DNA of 64,000 bases from an uncultured Clostridia bacterium (GTDB taxonomy: Bacteria; Bacillota; Clostridia; UMGS1883), in NCBI GenBank assembly GCA_934476455.1, contig CAKSNY010000006.1:1-64000 (forward strand), in the 5' to 3' direction. Below are positions 1 to 9,461 of the stretch, in pieces. A model generated the notes under the pieces. It searched no databases. It had not been told where the DNA came from and saw only the letters and a program-made list of their open reading frames with translations. The translations under genes were made by a program, and so were the position numbers. Positions within the stretch are counted from its first letter, which is position 1. Every line of letters starts with the position of its first letter.

Positions 1-1119
1 GATATAAAGGTTGTAAAAAACTCTCCCATAGTAAAGAGCGGAACAAATAAGACGGGTATATTTTCATATCAGTTTTATATCGGAAGAACTGCGGAAAACA
101 GCTTTGTGTATATTGACAATATAAAATACCTTGTTCCGGACATTGCAGCGGACACACCATTTTTGACAAGCTGGGGAGAGGGCGAGTATAGGATAAACTA
201 TGTCAGCCGTGTAACAGAAGAAACCGTAACCGATGAACAAACCAACGGTGAACCGTATTTTAAAGATAACTATGAAAGCGGCGGTGCAAATTCGGCAAGC
301 TATGACGGAAAAGGCGTAAAGGAGTATTGTTTTGCGGAATATGACCCCATGGACGATTACGGTAAGATTTTCAGATTTTACAATTATATCGAGGGCGAAA
401 ACGGATTTTCAGATTCGTTTTATATGACAAACTATAAGCTTATAAATGAAAATTATACAGAACAGATGTTAAGCGGGGAAGCGCTTGACAAAGCAAGCCG
501 TATTTTATACGAAGCGGATGTTTATATGCCGTACAGGTCAAAGGCTGCACTGCAGCTTATGTTCCACTATTCAAATTTACAGCGTGCAGGTGTAAATGTA
601 TTAAGCTTTGATGACAACGGATATGTAAGCAGCGTGGGAAGCGCATATGCAAATATTGCTTCTTATGAGCCGGGAAAATGGTACAGCTATAAATTTTATG
701 CAGACTGCGTTGCAGATACCGTTACAATATGGCGCGACGGCGTGCTTCTTGCAAAAGATATTCCACTGGGCAGGGATTATGCGTATTCAATGTCGTTCAG
801 AGTGGGCTTTTCGGGTAAAGTTCATGAAAGAAGAAAGGCTATTGAAATGGACAATATTTGCGTCAGGCCTGCAATTATAAACGTAACAACAACGAATAAA
901 CCGAAGTATGAATCGCTGCGCTTAACAGCGGCTTCATTCAGCGGCGACACGCTTAACAGGTCGGCATATACGGATGTAGAAAATCTCTCCGACATTATGT
1001 ACAAAATGATAAGCGTGCCGATAGAAATTGCGGATGAAGAGAATGAAACGCTGTACTACGCACTGGGAACGTACGGCGAAGAGAAAACCTCGCGCGATGG
1101 TATGACGCGCATTAAATAA
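1..1119 (+). CDS. C-terminal part of a secreted jelly-roll (LamG/concanavalin-like) surface protein, partial
   Basis: The reading frame is open from base 1 and ends with TAA at 1119, so the 372 visible residues are the C-terminal end of a larger protein whose start lies outside the window. Two stretches ending in the strand pattern 'YIDNIKY' and 'MDNICVRP' are typical of LamG/concanavalin-like beta-sandwich domains, and the aromatic motif GKWYSYKFYADC fits the inner strands of this fold. No catalytic motif is visible. It is followed after 27 bases by an SLH protein, the same order as the GH99-like/SLH genes at 19273-27127, so it is probably the C-terminus of a secreted glycan-binding or glycan-cleaving protein. 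The fold call is by pattern only. Confidence 0.6.
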   Translation, partial: DIKVVKNSPIVKSGTNKTGIFSYQFYIGRTAENSFVYIDNIKYLVPDIAADTPFLTSWGEGEYRINYVSRVTEETVTDEQTNGEPYFKDNYESGGANSASYDGKGVKEYCFAEYDPMDDYGKIFRFYNYIEGENGFSDSFYMTNYKLINENYTEQMLSGEALDKASRILYEADVYMPYRSKAALQLMFHYSNLQRAGVNVLSFDDNGYVSSVGSAYANIASYEPGKWYSYKFYADCVADTVTIWRDGVLLAKDIPLGRDYAYSMSFRVGFSGKVHERRKAIEMDNICVRPAIINVTTTNKPKYESLRLTAASFSGDTLNRSAYTDVENLSDIMYKMISVPIEIADEENETLYYALGTYGEEKTSRDGMTRIK

Positions 1120-1146
1120 AAAGCATATGAAAGGTGAGAAAAAATT

Positions 1147-3843
1147 GTGAAAAAACCTTTTTATACATCAATATATGCAATGTTTGCTGCACTTTTCCTC
1201 ATAATTGCACTTTCCGGGGTGTGTTACGCAAGCACGGAAAGCTTTTCAAAAGTAATATATGAAAACAGCTTTGAGGAATATCAGTGCGGCGGGCTGTCGC
1301 GCGATGCAATAAACACAGACGAACAGTATAAAAAACTGTACAGTGATATGGCGTGGAGCCTACGCCCGGTAAACTGCGCTCCGCAGATTGTACAGACGCA
1401 GGATAACGGAAAGTGTATGAAAATAGCTACATACGGCGTGGATTCTGCGGCAGACGGATATTTTCGCACACGTTCAAGCTTGGCGGAGGAGCAAAGCTTA
1501 AGCGCAGCCGGGACAAACAGAGAGCTTGAAAGTATGCAATCCGTAATGGCGAAAATCGATTTTTCCGCCGATGTACATACAGACGCAGCGATAACAAGCG
1601 TTGTTTGTAATGATGCAGATGCCGCAAGCAAACAATATATGGATTATTTAAAATTTACGTCGGACGGAAAAATAATATTTTCGGACGGAACACAGATAAG
1701 CTATGATGTTGACAAAAAATACGAGATAGTAATTTTTGCCGATTTTAAAGGGCTTTTATACACTGTCTATATAAACGGCAAACTTGCCTGCGGGGATGTG
1801 CCTATGAATATTGACGATGTGGTATGTTATCCGCTTACATTTGGTGTAAGGACGGATAAGACTGATGCAAACGGTTACATATACATCGACAATATAGGAT
1901 TTTACAGGGGTACGCCTGCAAAAATAACCTCGGTACAGCCTGCAACGGGAACAAAAAATATGCCTGTCACGGGCGGCAGTGTTAAATTTACATTTGACAC
2001 ATACTTCAGCAATATTTCGCCGAGCTTTGTAAGTGTAGAGCCTGCCGTAGATTTTCATATTGAGTGCGACCGCGATACCGTAACGGTGGTTTTTGACAAT
2101 GTATTGTCCTTTGACACGGATTACACGGTAAAACTGAGGGGAAATTTGAAAGACGCGGCGGGAAGAACTGTACAGGCAGATTCGGCTGTAAGCTTTAAAA
2201 CTATACAAAAAAGTGTTTTTATAAGCGAAATAACCTTTGACGAAGGCCCGCAGGGTACGGTAAATGCACGCGCCGTCATTATTAACCCGCTTTCTGATAT
2301 TTCCGTTAAGGCTTTTATCGGAGCATATTCGGAAAACGGAGAGATGGTTGCAAGCAAATCCGAAACGATAAACGCTGTAAGCGGCAGAACACCGGTATTT
2401 ATTTCGCTGGACATTTCACAAAAGAACGCAGCATTTGTACGTGCCTTTATTACAAACGGAAATGAGCTTGTACCGGCGACAAATAAGCTTTATCAATACG
2501 GCAAAGACACGCAAAGCGTAAATACTGATAACACCGAAACCTCTCTTTCATTTGAGAATAAAAACCTTTCGATTTTAAACGGCAACCTTACAATAGGCGG
2601 AAAGTGTATAAATGAAGGAATAAGGGTTTTGGTGGTTGAGGTTTTGGCAGGCTCTCAAAGTGCTTTAATTGTTCCGATGTACACGGAAAATGACGGCAGC
2701 TTTTTATGGACACTGCCTATAGAAGAAAAGGATGAAAAATATACGGTAAGGCTGTATGCGCCTACTTTAACGGAAAAGAAGAGCGCGGAGGTATATTATT
2801 TAACGGAACAATCAAAAATCAATTTGCTGCAAGAGCTTGAAAGGTTGGGTGCAGAGAAATTTACAGCTGCATACGGCGAAAAGCTGAACCTTGATAAAAA
2901 TACGGTTACAACAAGCTTTACAACCGTTCTTGACGAGAAACGCCCGCTGCAAAGCGTTGATGAAATAAAGCCTCTTGCAGAAAGAGTTTATGCGGTGGAG
3001 CAGCAAATAAAAAGTGCAAGCTATGACAAATATGAAACCATTTTTTCGCAAAACGCAGATATTCTTTTCGGAAGCTCAATGCAAAAATACACAGAATTTA
3101 CGAAAAAGCACAGCGATGAAAGAACAAGGATAATGATTGCTATTGCAAACAGTGACGTAAGCGATTTGTTAAAGTTCAGAAACGCTTTTTTACAGGCAAT
3201 GCTTAACCGCCCTAACGGCGGCGGTAATGGCGGAAGCAGCGGAGGAAGCAGCGGATCAATGATAAATACGGGTTCTGCTGCGGCAAACGCTGTCTTTCCC
3301 GACATTTCCGAAGCATACTGGGTGGAAAAGGCAGCCTTGTCTCTTAAAAGAAGAGGCATTTTAACAGGTGATGAAAACGGTAATTTACGGCCGAATGATT
3401 CTGTTACGCGTGCTGAGTTTGTAAAAATGCTTGTTACGGCGATTTCTCTTGAAATCGGGGGAACAAACACATACACGGATGTTACGGAGAATTTATGGTA
3501 TGCGCCGTATGCGGCAGCGGCACAAAGAGCGGGCATCGTAAAAGGAGACGAAAACGGAAGATTTTCGGGCAGCGGATTTATCACAAGACAGGATATGGCA
3601 GTGATGATTTACAGGTGGCTGAACAATGCAAATACCGAAAATTATAAGGAAACGAATATTAACATACCGGACATTGAAAATGTCTCGGATTATGCATCAG
3701 ATGCCGTAAAAACATTATACGGATTGAAGATTTTAAACGGAATGAGCGACGGACGTTTTATGCCGCATGATATGAGCACAAGGGCGCAGGCGGTAAAAAT
3801 CATTTATGAATTGCTTGAAAAAACAGGGAGGTTAACAGAATGA
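1147..3843 (+). CDS. Secreted Ig-like/jelly-roll protein with three C-terminal SLH repeats
   Basis: An 898-residue protein starting with GTG at 1147, close behind a purine-rich RBS (aaggtgag). Residues 1-29 form a signal peptide. Residues about 30-255 resemble a LamG-like sandwich (YIDNIGFYRG at its end), 260-360 match a bacterial Ig-like domain of the Big_5 kind (PATGTKNMPV...FDTYFSNISP...AVSFKT), and 560-690 are helical. A Gly/Ser-rich linker lies near 690-706, followed by three SLH repeats (FPDISEAYWVEKAA, TRAEFVKMLVTA, TRQDMAVMIYRW, TRAQAVKIIYELL). SLH repeats bind pyruvylated secondary cell-wall polymers, so this is a wall-anchored display protein. The gene overlaps the next by four bases (ATGA). 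Its layout is shared with the protein at 21869-23518. Confidence 0.85.
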   Translation: MKKPFYTSIYAMFAALFLIIALSGVCYASTESFSKVIYENSFEEYQCGGLSRDAINTDEQYKKLYSDMAWSLRPVNCAPQIVQTQDNGKCMKIATYGVDSAADGYFRTRSSLAEEQSLSAAGTNRELESMQSVMAKIDFSADVHTDAAITSVVCNDADAASKQYMDYLKFTSDGKIIFSDGTQISYDVDKKYEIVIFADFKGLLYTVYINGKLACGDVPMNIDDVVCYPLTFGVRTDKTDANGYIYIDNIGFYRGTPAKITSVQPATGTKNMPVTGGSVKFTFDTYFSNISPSFVSVEPAVDFHIECDRDTVTVVFDNVLSFDTDYTVKLRGNLKDAAGRTVQADSAVSFKTIQKSVFISEITFDEGPQGTVNARAVIINPLSDISVKAFIGAYSENGEMVASKSETINAVSGRTPVFISLDISQKNAAFVRAFITNGNELVPATNKLYQYGKDTQSVNTDNTETSLSFENKNLSILNGNLTIGGKCINEGIRVLVVEVLAGSQSALIVPMYTENDGSFLWTLPIEEKDEKYTVRLYAPTLTEKKSAEVYYLTEQSKINLLQELERLGAEKFTAAYGEKLNLDKNTVTTSFTTVLDEKRPLQSVDEIKPLAERVYAVEQQIKSASYDKYETIFSQNADILFGSSMQKYTEFTKKHSDERTRIMIAIANSDVSDLLKFRNAFLQAMLNRPNGGGNGGSSGGSSGSMINTGSAAANAVFPDISEAYWVEKAALSLKRRGILTGDENGNLRPNDSVTRAEFVKMLVTAISLEIGGTNTYTDVTENLWYAPYAAAAQRAGIVKGDENGRFSGSGFITRQDMAVMIYRWLNNANTENYKETNINIPDIENVSDYASDAVKTLYGLKILNGMSDGRFMPHDMSTRAQAVKIIYELLEKTGRLTE

Positions 3844-6410
3844 AAAATTTATGTCGAAGGGCTGCGGCTGTGCTGCTTTGCGTTGTTCTTTCTTTCGGTA
3901 TATACCTTCCGAAAAGGGCAGAGGGTGCAATAAAAAACATACCGATAGACAGGGCGGAATATGCCTTTTTAGAGGCGCTCGGGATAGTGGATGCTGAAGA
4001 TCGCCTTGATACGGAGGTATATCTTACACGTGGAATTTTGGTGAAAACCGCATTAAAGATGGCAGCAATTGAGGAAGAACCAAACGATACAATTTCTCAA
4101 TTTGACGATTTACCGACAGGCAGCGCTTACTGCGGTGCTGCCGCTGCCGCTTATAATGCGGGGCTTCTCTCCGGCGGCAGTGCAAGAATGAGCGATTACG
4201 CAACCATAGAGGAAACCGCAAAGATTTTGGCGCTGGCAATGGGTTACGGAATTAAATGCGAAAAACGCGGCGGCTGGCCAAACGGCTATATTGCCGTCTG
4301 CACGGAGCTTGGAATTTTGCCGAAAAAGAGCGAAAATAACATTCTTACAGCCGATTTTATTCATTCTGTTGCGGAAGCTTTGGAAAAACCCGTAATGAAA
4401 ATTGACAGCTTGTTTTCGCCGTCCGGGGAGGCTTCATATGTTCAAGATAAGGATGAAACATTGCTTTCGGCAGTACACGGAATAAAAATTGCGGAGGGCG
4501 TTGTCGAAACGGATAAGCATACGTCCCTTTACGGTGAAAAGTCTAATTATACGGACGAAATTATTATCAACGGAAAAAGTATTGACGCTAAGGGTGTAAA
4601 GGTTTCCGGTATTCTCGGAAAATATGCACAGGCATATTACAAAAGCGCAAACGGAATTGACAGCCTTGTTTACATACGAGAAAAAAAGGGCAGAAATACC
4701 ACAGAAATAATAAAATCGTTTGACATAACAGACATTTCGGCAGACGGGATGTCCCTGACATATGAAGTTTCCGACAATAAAAGCAAGGAAATAGAATTTA
4801 ATCGAAGTACTGTATTTATCTATAACTTTAAGCCGACGGGTGTGAGTAAGGAGCTATTTTCATTTAAGCGGACTTCAGCCGGGAAGGAAATAAGGCTTTC
4901 GGGAGATATTACCCTGATAGACAATAACACTGACGGAAAATACGAGGTAGTTATTATACGTGCTTACGATATGATGCGCGTGCAAACGGTTTCTGAAAGA
5001 GAAAACCGTATAATAGGAAGTGACGGCAACATTCTTGAACTTGTGCCCGGGGACGGAAAGTATACGTCTGAAATTTATTATGACGGCGAGGTCGCAACCA
5101 TATCGGATATAAAACAGGATGATATACTGCTTTTTGCAAAATCAAGCGGAAACCGCAAAGATTATTTGGAAATTGTAATGTCGCGCAACTGTGTTGAGGC
5201 TACAGTAGAGTGTACTGACAATGAAAAAATTATGGTTGGTGAAGAATGGTTTTTTACATCTTCGGACGTGAGAAAAAAAGTTTACGCGGGGTTTTACGGA
5301 AAATTCTACACGGACGCATACGGCACAATATTAAGCTGCGATGAAATTTCAAAGAATGTTTTCGGATATTTAAAGGCTTCGGGAGTGACAAACAAGTTTC
5401 GCTCGGAGGCACGAATGAAAATTTTTACCGAAAAGAACAGATGGGTTGAGCTCACCTTTGCCCGGAACGTAAAGGTAAACGGCGAGCGGAAGACAGAAAA
5501 AGAAATGTATGATTATGTAAAATCCGGCGGATATTCCGAGCCCGGGCTTATAAGCTACAGTGTTAATTCCGATGGAAAAATAAATAAAATAGATACTGCC
5601 GAAAAGCTGACGGAAAATTGGAACGATTATGAATTTTCGATGATGGACAGCGAAAAATTCAGACTGTCATATGAATTAAACAATTCAAAATTCCGTTCTA
5701 ATTCGATGTCCTTTGAAGACAATTTTATTGTCGGCGGAAAGACGAAGATATTTTTCATACCCTATGAAGCCGATGCTGCAGATGAAGATTATATGATTGC
5801 CCAAACAAATCAGCTTGTTGCAGACAGAGAGTATCCTGTCGTATGTGCATATAATGTTGACCGCGGAGGAACGGCAGAGGTTTTGGTGATGACCGTTAAG
5901 AAGGCACAAACCGGCGATACAAGCGGGCTTTTGACTGTTGCGGGAACACCTTGCAGTGTTGACACAAACGGGGAATGGAGCAATTCACTGAGTCTCTTTT
6001 ACGGAACCGAAAAGATTACAATTCCAATTAAAACAGGAGTTTCAAACGATGCACAACGCGGTGATGTCGTTCAGATTACAATTGACAACGCCAGCGGAAA
6101 AATATCGTCTGTTACAAAGAGATATGATGCTGCGTCAGGGTATGAACAAAAGGGCGTCATCGGGGAAGTGTATTCGAGTACGTCGATTTTTAAAGGGAAA
6201 ATACTCAGCACAGACGCAAACGCCATGTCTGTTGTGCTTGATTACGGCGATAAAAAGGGCATAATCAGTGCATCAAGCTGCAAGGTATACATATATAATA
6301 CCGAAGAAAACACAATTAAGCAAGGCGATTTCAAAGACCTTTACCCGTCGCGTTATTGCATTATGAAAGCGTCATATCTTCGTGCGGGCGAATGTATTGT
6401 ATTTGAGTAA
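3840..6410 (+). CDS. Large secreted protein with N-terminal SLH-like region, partner of the preceding SLH protein
   Basis: An 856-residue protein whose ATG overlaps the previous stop (ATGA), implying translational coupling. Residues 1-29 form a signal peptide; about 35-180 hold degenerate SLH-like repeats (LTRGILVKTALKMA, YATIEETAKILALA, LGILPKKSENNIL). The rest is beta-rich with no recognised catalytic domain. The pattern GDITLIDNNTDGKYEVVII recurs as GEVVLIDNNGDGSADVVKI in the protein at 19273-21867; the two are clear paralogs of nearly equal length. Short acidic turns of the DxNxDG type (DNNTDGKYE) could bind calcium. It probably sits on the cell surface as a scaffold or glycan-binding component; the function is unknown. 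Confidence 0.75.
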   Translation: MKNLCRRAAAVLLCVVLSFGIYLPKRAEGAIKNIPIDRAEYAFLEALGIVDAEDRLDTEVYLTRGILVKTALKMAAIEEEPNDTISQFDDLPTGSAYCGAAAAAYNAGLLSGGSARMSDYATIEETAKILALAMGYGIKCEKRGGWPNGYIAVCTELGILPKKSENNILTADFIHSVAEALEKPVMKIDSLFSPSGEASYVQDKDETLLSAVHGIKIAEGVVETDKHTSLYGEKSNYTDEIIINGKSIDAKGVKVSGILGKYAQAYYKSANGIDSLVYIREKKGRNTTEIIKSFDITDISADGMSLTYEVSDNKSKEIEFNRSTVFIYNFKPTGVSKELFSFKRTSAGKEIRLSGDITLIDNNTDGKYEVVIIRAYDMMRVQTVSERENRIIGSDGNILELVPGDGKYTSEIYYDGEVATISDIKQDDILLFAKSSGNRKDYLEIVMSRNCVEATVECTDNEKIMVGEEWFFTSSDVRKKVYAGFYGKFYTDAYGTILSCDEISKNVFGYLKASGVTNKFRSEARMKIFTEKNRWVELTFARNVKVNGERKTEKEMYDYVKSGGYSEPGLISYSVNSDGKINKIDTAEKLTENWNDYEFSMMDSEKFRLSYELNNSKFRSNSMSFEDNFIVGGKTKIFFIPYEADAADEDYMIAQTNQLVADREYPVVCAYNVDRGGTAEVLVMTVKKAQTGDTSGLLTVAGTPCSVDTNGEWSNSLSLFYGTEKITIPIKTGVSNDAQRGDVVQITIDNASGKISSVTKRYDAASGYEQKGVIGEVYSSTSIFKGKILSTDANAMSVVLDYGDKKGIISASSCKVYIYNTEENTIKQGDFKDLYPSRYCIMKASYLRAGECIVFE

Positions 6411-6427
6411 CCGGAAAGGATTTCCAT

Positions 6428-7000
6428 ATGAAAGCAGAGTTTAAAAAAGGAAAATGGGAGGATACGCTTGTATATGCATATACAAGCAGATACGATGTAA
6501 AACCGCAGTTTATACAAGAGGAAGGATGTGTCCTTAATAGAAAAAACGAAGAAAGACAATATGGTTATGATAATGTAACCGTTGTTACAAATGAAAAATA
6601 CGGTGCGGGAACTTTGATAAGTACCGAGTGCGCATTTGAAGAAGACGGCGCACCGCTTATACTTTTGACCGACGGGCTTTATCACGATAAAGACGGGGAC
6701 TTGCGCTTTGGTGATTATTACGAGGCTGTCTTATATAAAGGCGGGGTAAACGTCTGGCAGATGTTTATGGAAGAAGGCACTGTAAAATGGAATAAGCTTG
6801 CTGGCTTTTCGTTTGATGTAACGGATTGTGAAAAGCATCTGTTATGCGTGGAACTTTTAGAAAAAGCCATTCGTATTACAACAGAAAAGCAAGAAATATT
6901 TTTGCGGATTGAAGATTTACCCAAGGCGTTAAATGTCGGAATAACAGCATGCGAAGGAATAAACAGGTTTTATTCCTTCGGTATAGAAACGGTTAAATGA
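6428..7000 (+). CDS. Hypothetical protein, possible concanavalin-like sandwich
   Basis: A 190-residue protein with no signal peptide, starting at ATG 6428 after the RBS 'aaagga' and 17 bases after the preceding stop. The sequence is beta-rich with alternating hydrophobic and charged strands (YDNVTVVTNEKYGAG, FGDYYEAVLYKGGVNVW, ALNVGITACEGINRFYSFGIE). The last strand pattern is reminiscent of the closing strands of LamG/DUF1080-like folds that bind or process sugars. I do not recognise the family. It lies inside the surface-polysaccharide operon, before a membrane protein and a GH20-like enzyme, and lacks export signals, so it may act in the cytoplasm on imported oligosaccharides. Confidence 0.6.
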   Translation: MKAEFKKGKWEDTLVYAYTSRYDVKPQFIQEEGCVLNRKNEERQYGYDNVTVVTNEKYGAGTLISTECAFEEDGAPLILLTDGLYHDKDGDLRFGDYYEAVLYKGGVNVWQMFMEEGTVKWNKLAGFSFDVTDCEKHLLCVELLEKAIRITTEKQEIFLRIEDLPKALNVGITACEGINRFYSFGIETVK

Positions 7001-7016
7001 AAGACGGTGTTACGAA

Positions 7017-7550
7017 ATGTATATGATAATTGCGCAATTGTTTGGAATATTCGGAACAATTGCATTGGTGTTTTCGTTTCAGTTAAAAAAGACATCGTAT
7101 CTTTTTGTTGCACAGATGGCTGCAAACGCAATGTTTATTGTAAACTATTATATGCTTGGGCGCTTTACGGCGGGCAGCCTGCTGTTTGTGGGTATTCTTT
7201 CAAACGCAATGATTCTTGCAACAGGCGGTAAGAAAAAAAGCTTTATGTGGGGATTTGTGATAGTATACACTTTAATAGGAATTTTTACTTATGACTCAAT
7301 ATGGTCATCTCTTATTACCGTTGCACAAATAGCGAGCACTGTTTCGCAGTGGAGCAATAACGGAAGCATTATACGTTATGTGCGGCTCGGCTCGTCACCT
7401 TTATGGATGATATACAATATTTTATCACATTCTATCGGAACAATTATTGCCGAAGGGCTTACCGCGCTGTCTATTATAGTTTATCTTGTAAGAACGCATT
7501 TTAACGGACACACGGCAATTGACGGCAAAAAAAGACGGGGGTTACTATGA
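7017..7550 (+). CDS. YgjV-like multi-spanning inner-membrane protein
   Basis: A 177-residue, strongly hydrophobic protein with about five to six predicted membrane segments. The start MYMIIAQLFGIFGTIALVFSFQLKK, the motif QMAANAMFIVNYYMLGRFTAG and the loop around VAQIASTVSQWSNNGS fit the YgjV family of inner-membrane proteins, whose function is not established. The stop codon overlaps the start of the next gene (ATGA), so it is co-translated with the GH20-like enzyme. In this setting a link to sugar uptake or membrane sensing is conceivable but is inference only. Confidence 0.75.
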   Translation: MYMIIAQLFGIFGTIALVFSFQLKKTSYLFVAQMAANAMFIVNYYMLGRFTAGSLLFVGILSNAMILATGGKKKSFMWGFVIVYTLIGIFTYDSIWSSLITVAQIASTVSQWSNNGSIIRYVRLGSSPLWMIYNILSHSIGTIIAEGLTALSIIVYLVRTHFNGHTAIDGKKRRGLL

Positions 7551-9436
7551 AATTCAACTTCAAAGGTGATATACAGTTCCTTACGGAAGGAATAAAGGCG
7601 CTTCAAAAAAAGATGGGCTATACAATATCAGAAGACGGTCTTTCGGTTAATGTATGCTGCCGTCCCGGCGACATATGCATTTGGTCGGACGGAAAAGAAG
7701 CTGCAATCCAATATGAAAAGAAAATACATTTTTTCAGGGCATTGGGGCTATTGTGCGAACATTTCGGGGAAGAAATGCAAATTTCGGAAAAGCCTGTATT
7801 CAATAAAAACGGAATGATGATAGACGCTTCACGTAATGGAGTGATGACGGTTCGCTCCATAAAAAAGATGATTAATAATATGGCTGTTATGGGGCTTAAT
7901 CTTTTGATGATGTATACAGAGGATACGTATGAGGTGCCGGAGTATCCGTATTTCGGATATATGCGCGGCAGGTACACCGAAGCAGAACTGCGCGAATGCG
8001 ACAGGTATGCCGATATGTACGGTATAGAGATGATACCGTGTATTCAGACGCTGGCACATCTTAATAAGGCTCTTAAATGGAATCACGGGATTGATATAGC
8101 GGATACGGACGACAATTTACTTGTTGGCAGTGAGGACACCTACGTATTTATAAGAAACCTTCTGCAAAGCGCTTCAAAGCCTTTTAAAAGCAATCGTGTA
8201 CATATAGGAATGGATGAGGCATGGACGCTCGGATTGGGTGAATTTATAAAAAGAAATGGCTTCAGATCGTCTTCAAGCTTGGTTAAAGAGCATTTTTCAC
8301 GCGTGAAAGAAATCTGCGACGAGCTTAATCTTGAGGTGATGATGTGGGCGGATATGTTTTTCAGATCATCTTCCGAAAAAAATGACTACTACGACCCGTC
8401 AGTAGTTTTTACGGCGGAGCTAAAAGAAAGCGTTCCAAAAGATATAGGGCTTGTGTATTGGGACTATTACTCGACAGATTATAAGTTTTATGACGCAATG
8501 ATAAAGAAACACTTAGAGCTAAGCGATAAAGTAATCTTTGCAGGCGGAATATGGACCTGGGGAAGAATGAACGTTAACTACACATTAACCTTCAATGTTA
8601 CATTGGCCGGACTCGAAGCATGCGTGTGTAATAATGTACAGGAAGTATTTGCAACAATGTGGGGAGATAACGGCTCGCAGACGAATCCCTTTGAGGCGCT
8701 TTTGGGAATGCAGCTGTACGCAGAAATAGGATACGGACACAAATATACGCCGGAGCATCTTGAAAAAAGGTTTGCCGCTTGTACGGGAGAGTGCGCACAA
8801 GCGTTCCTTGAATTGGGAAATTTGGATAATGTCGGGCAAAAAGATTACAGCGATGCAAATCCGTCGGAGTATTTACTGTGGCAGGATGTGCTGATGGGGC
8901 TTTTAGACGGCAATATTGACAAAAGCGACTTATCGGCGTGGTATAAGGAATGTGCGGATAATCTAAAAAAACGTATGGAATTTTCTCCGAATTATAAAGA
9001 GATTTTCGAGTATGCTTACTTACTGGCGTCTGTTTTAGAGGTAAAAGCAGATCTCGGGATAAGGCTGAGAAAGGCTTACAAAAATAATGATATTCGGGAA
9101 ATGCAAAAAATAAGTGACAATGATATTGTAATACTTATGGAAAGGGTGCAATTGTTTGGAAACGCCTTTAAAAAAATGTGGATGTCAACATACAAGGTGT
9201 TTGGATATGAAGTAATAGATATGCGAATCGGTGCGCTGAAATCAAGACTTTGTTTTGCGAAGGAGAGAATAGACGGTTATATAAAAGGAACAATAAATTG
9301 TATCGAAGAGCTTGAGCAGGAAATTTTGCCGTATAATTTGCGGGATGAATCCATGCAAAATGGGCTGAACGTCAGAACAACATCTCATATAAAATACATA
9401 TCCGCCGGATATTGCTCGCACGGATTTTTTGACTAA
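7547..9436 (+). CDS. GH20-like beta-N-acetylhexosaminidase, cytoplasmic
   Basis: A 629-residue protein without signal peptide. Residues about 1-90 resemble the small alpha/beta domain found before the barrel in GH20 enzymes; the barrel follows from MMIDASRNGVMTVRSIKKMI. The GH20 acid/base pair appears as HIGMDEA, with Asp223-Glu224. In this family the Asp helps the substrate 2-acetamido group attack the anomeric carbon. The likely role is release of terminal hexosamine residues from imported oligosaccharides. The start codon overlaps the stop of the YgjV-like gene. A paralog of 524 residues lies at 51150-52724 and a more distant one at 59931-61877. Substrate is not predictable from sequence. 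Confidence 0.85.
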   Translation: MKFNFKGDIQFLTEGIKALQKKMGYTISEDGLSVNVCCRPGDICIWSDGKEAAIQYEKKIHFFRALGLLCEHFGEEMQISEKPVFNKNGMMIDASRNGVMTVRSIKKMINNMAVMGLNLLMMYTEDTYEVPEYPYFGYMRGRYTEAELRECDRYADMYGIEMIPCIQTLAHLNKALKWNHGIDIADTDDNLLVGSEDTYVFIRNLLQSASKPFKSNRVHIGMDEAWTLGLGEFIKRNGFRSSSSLVKEHFSRVKEICDELNLEVMMWADMFFRSSSEKNDYYDPSVVFTAELKESVPKDIGLVYWDYYSTDYKFYDAMIKKHLELSDKVIFAGGIWTWGRMNVNYTLTFNVTLAGLEACVCNNVQEVFATMWGDNGSQTNPFEALLGMQLYAEIGYGHKYTPEHLEKRFAACTGECAQAFLELGNLDNVGQKDYSDANPSEYLLWQDVLMGLLDGNIDKSDLSAWYKECADNLKKRMEFSPNYKEIFEYAYLLASVLEVKADLGIRLRKAYKNNDIREMQKISDNDIVILMERVQLFGNAFKKMWMSTYKVFGYEVIDMRIGALKSRLCFAKERIDGYIKGTINCIEELEQEILPYNLRDESMQNGLNVRTTSHIKYISAGYCSHGFFD

Positions 9437-9461
9437 AAAACATAGGAAAGGTGCAAACAGT

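Noticed and set aside
9429..9461. Start at 9429 for the putative glycosidase
   Set aside because: It overlaps the previous gene and lacks an RBS; ATG 9462 has a strong one.
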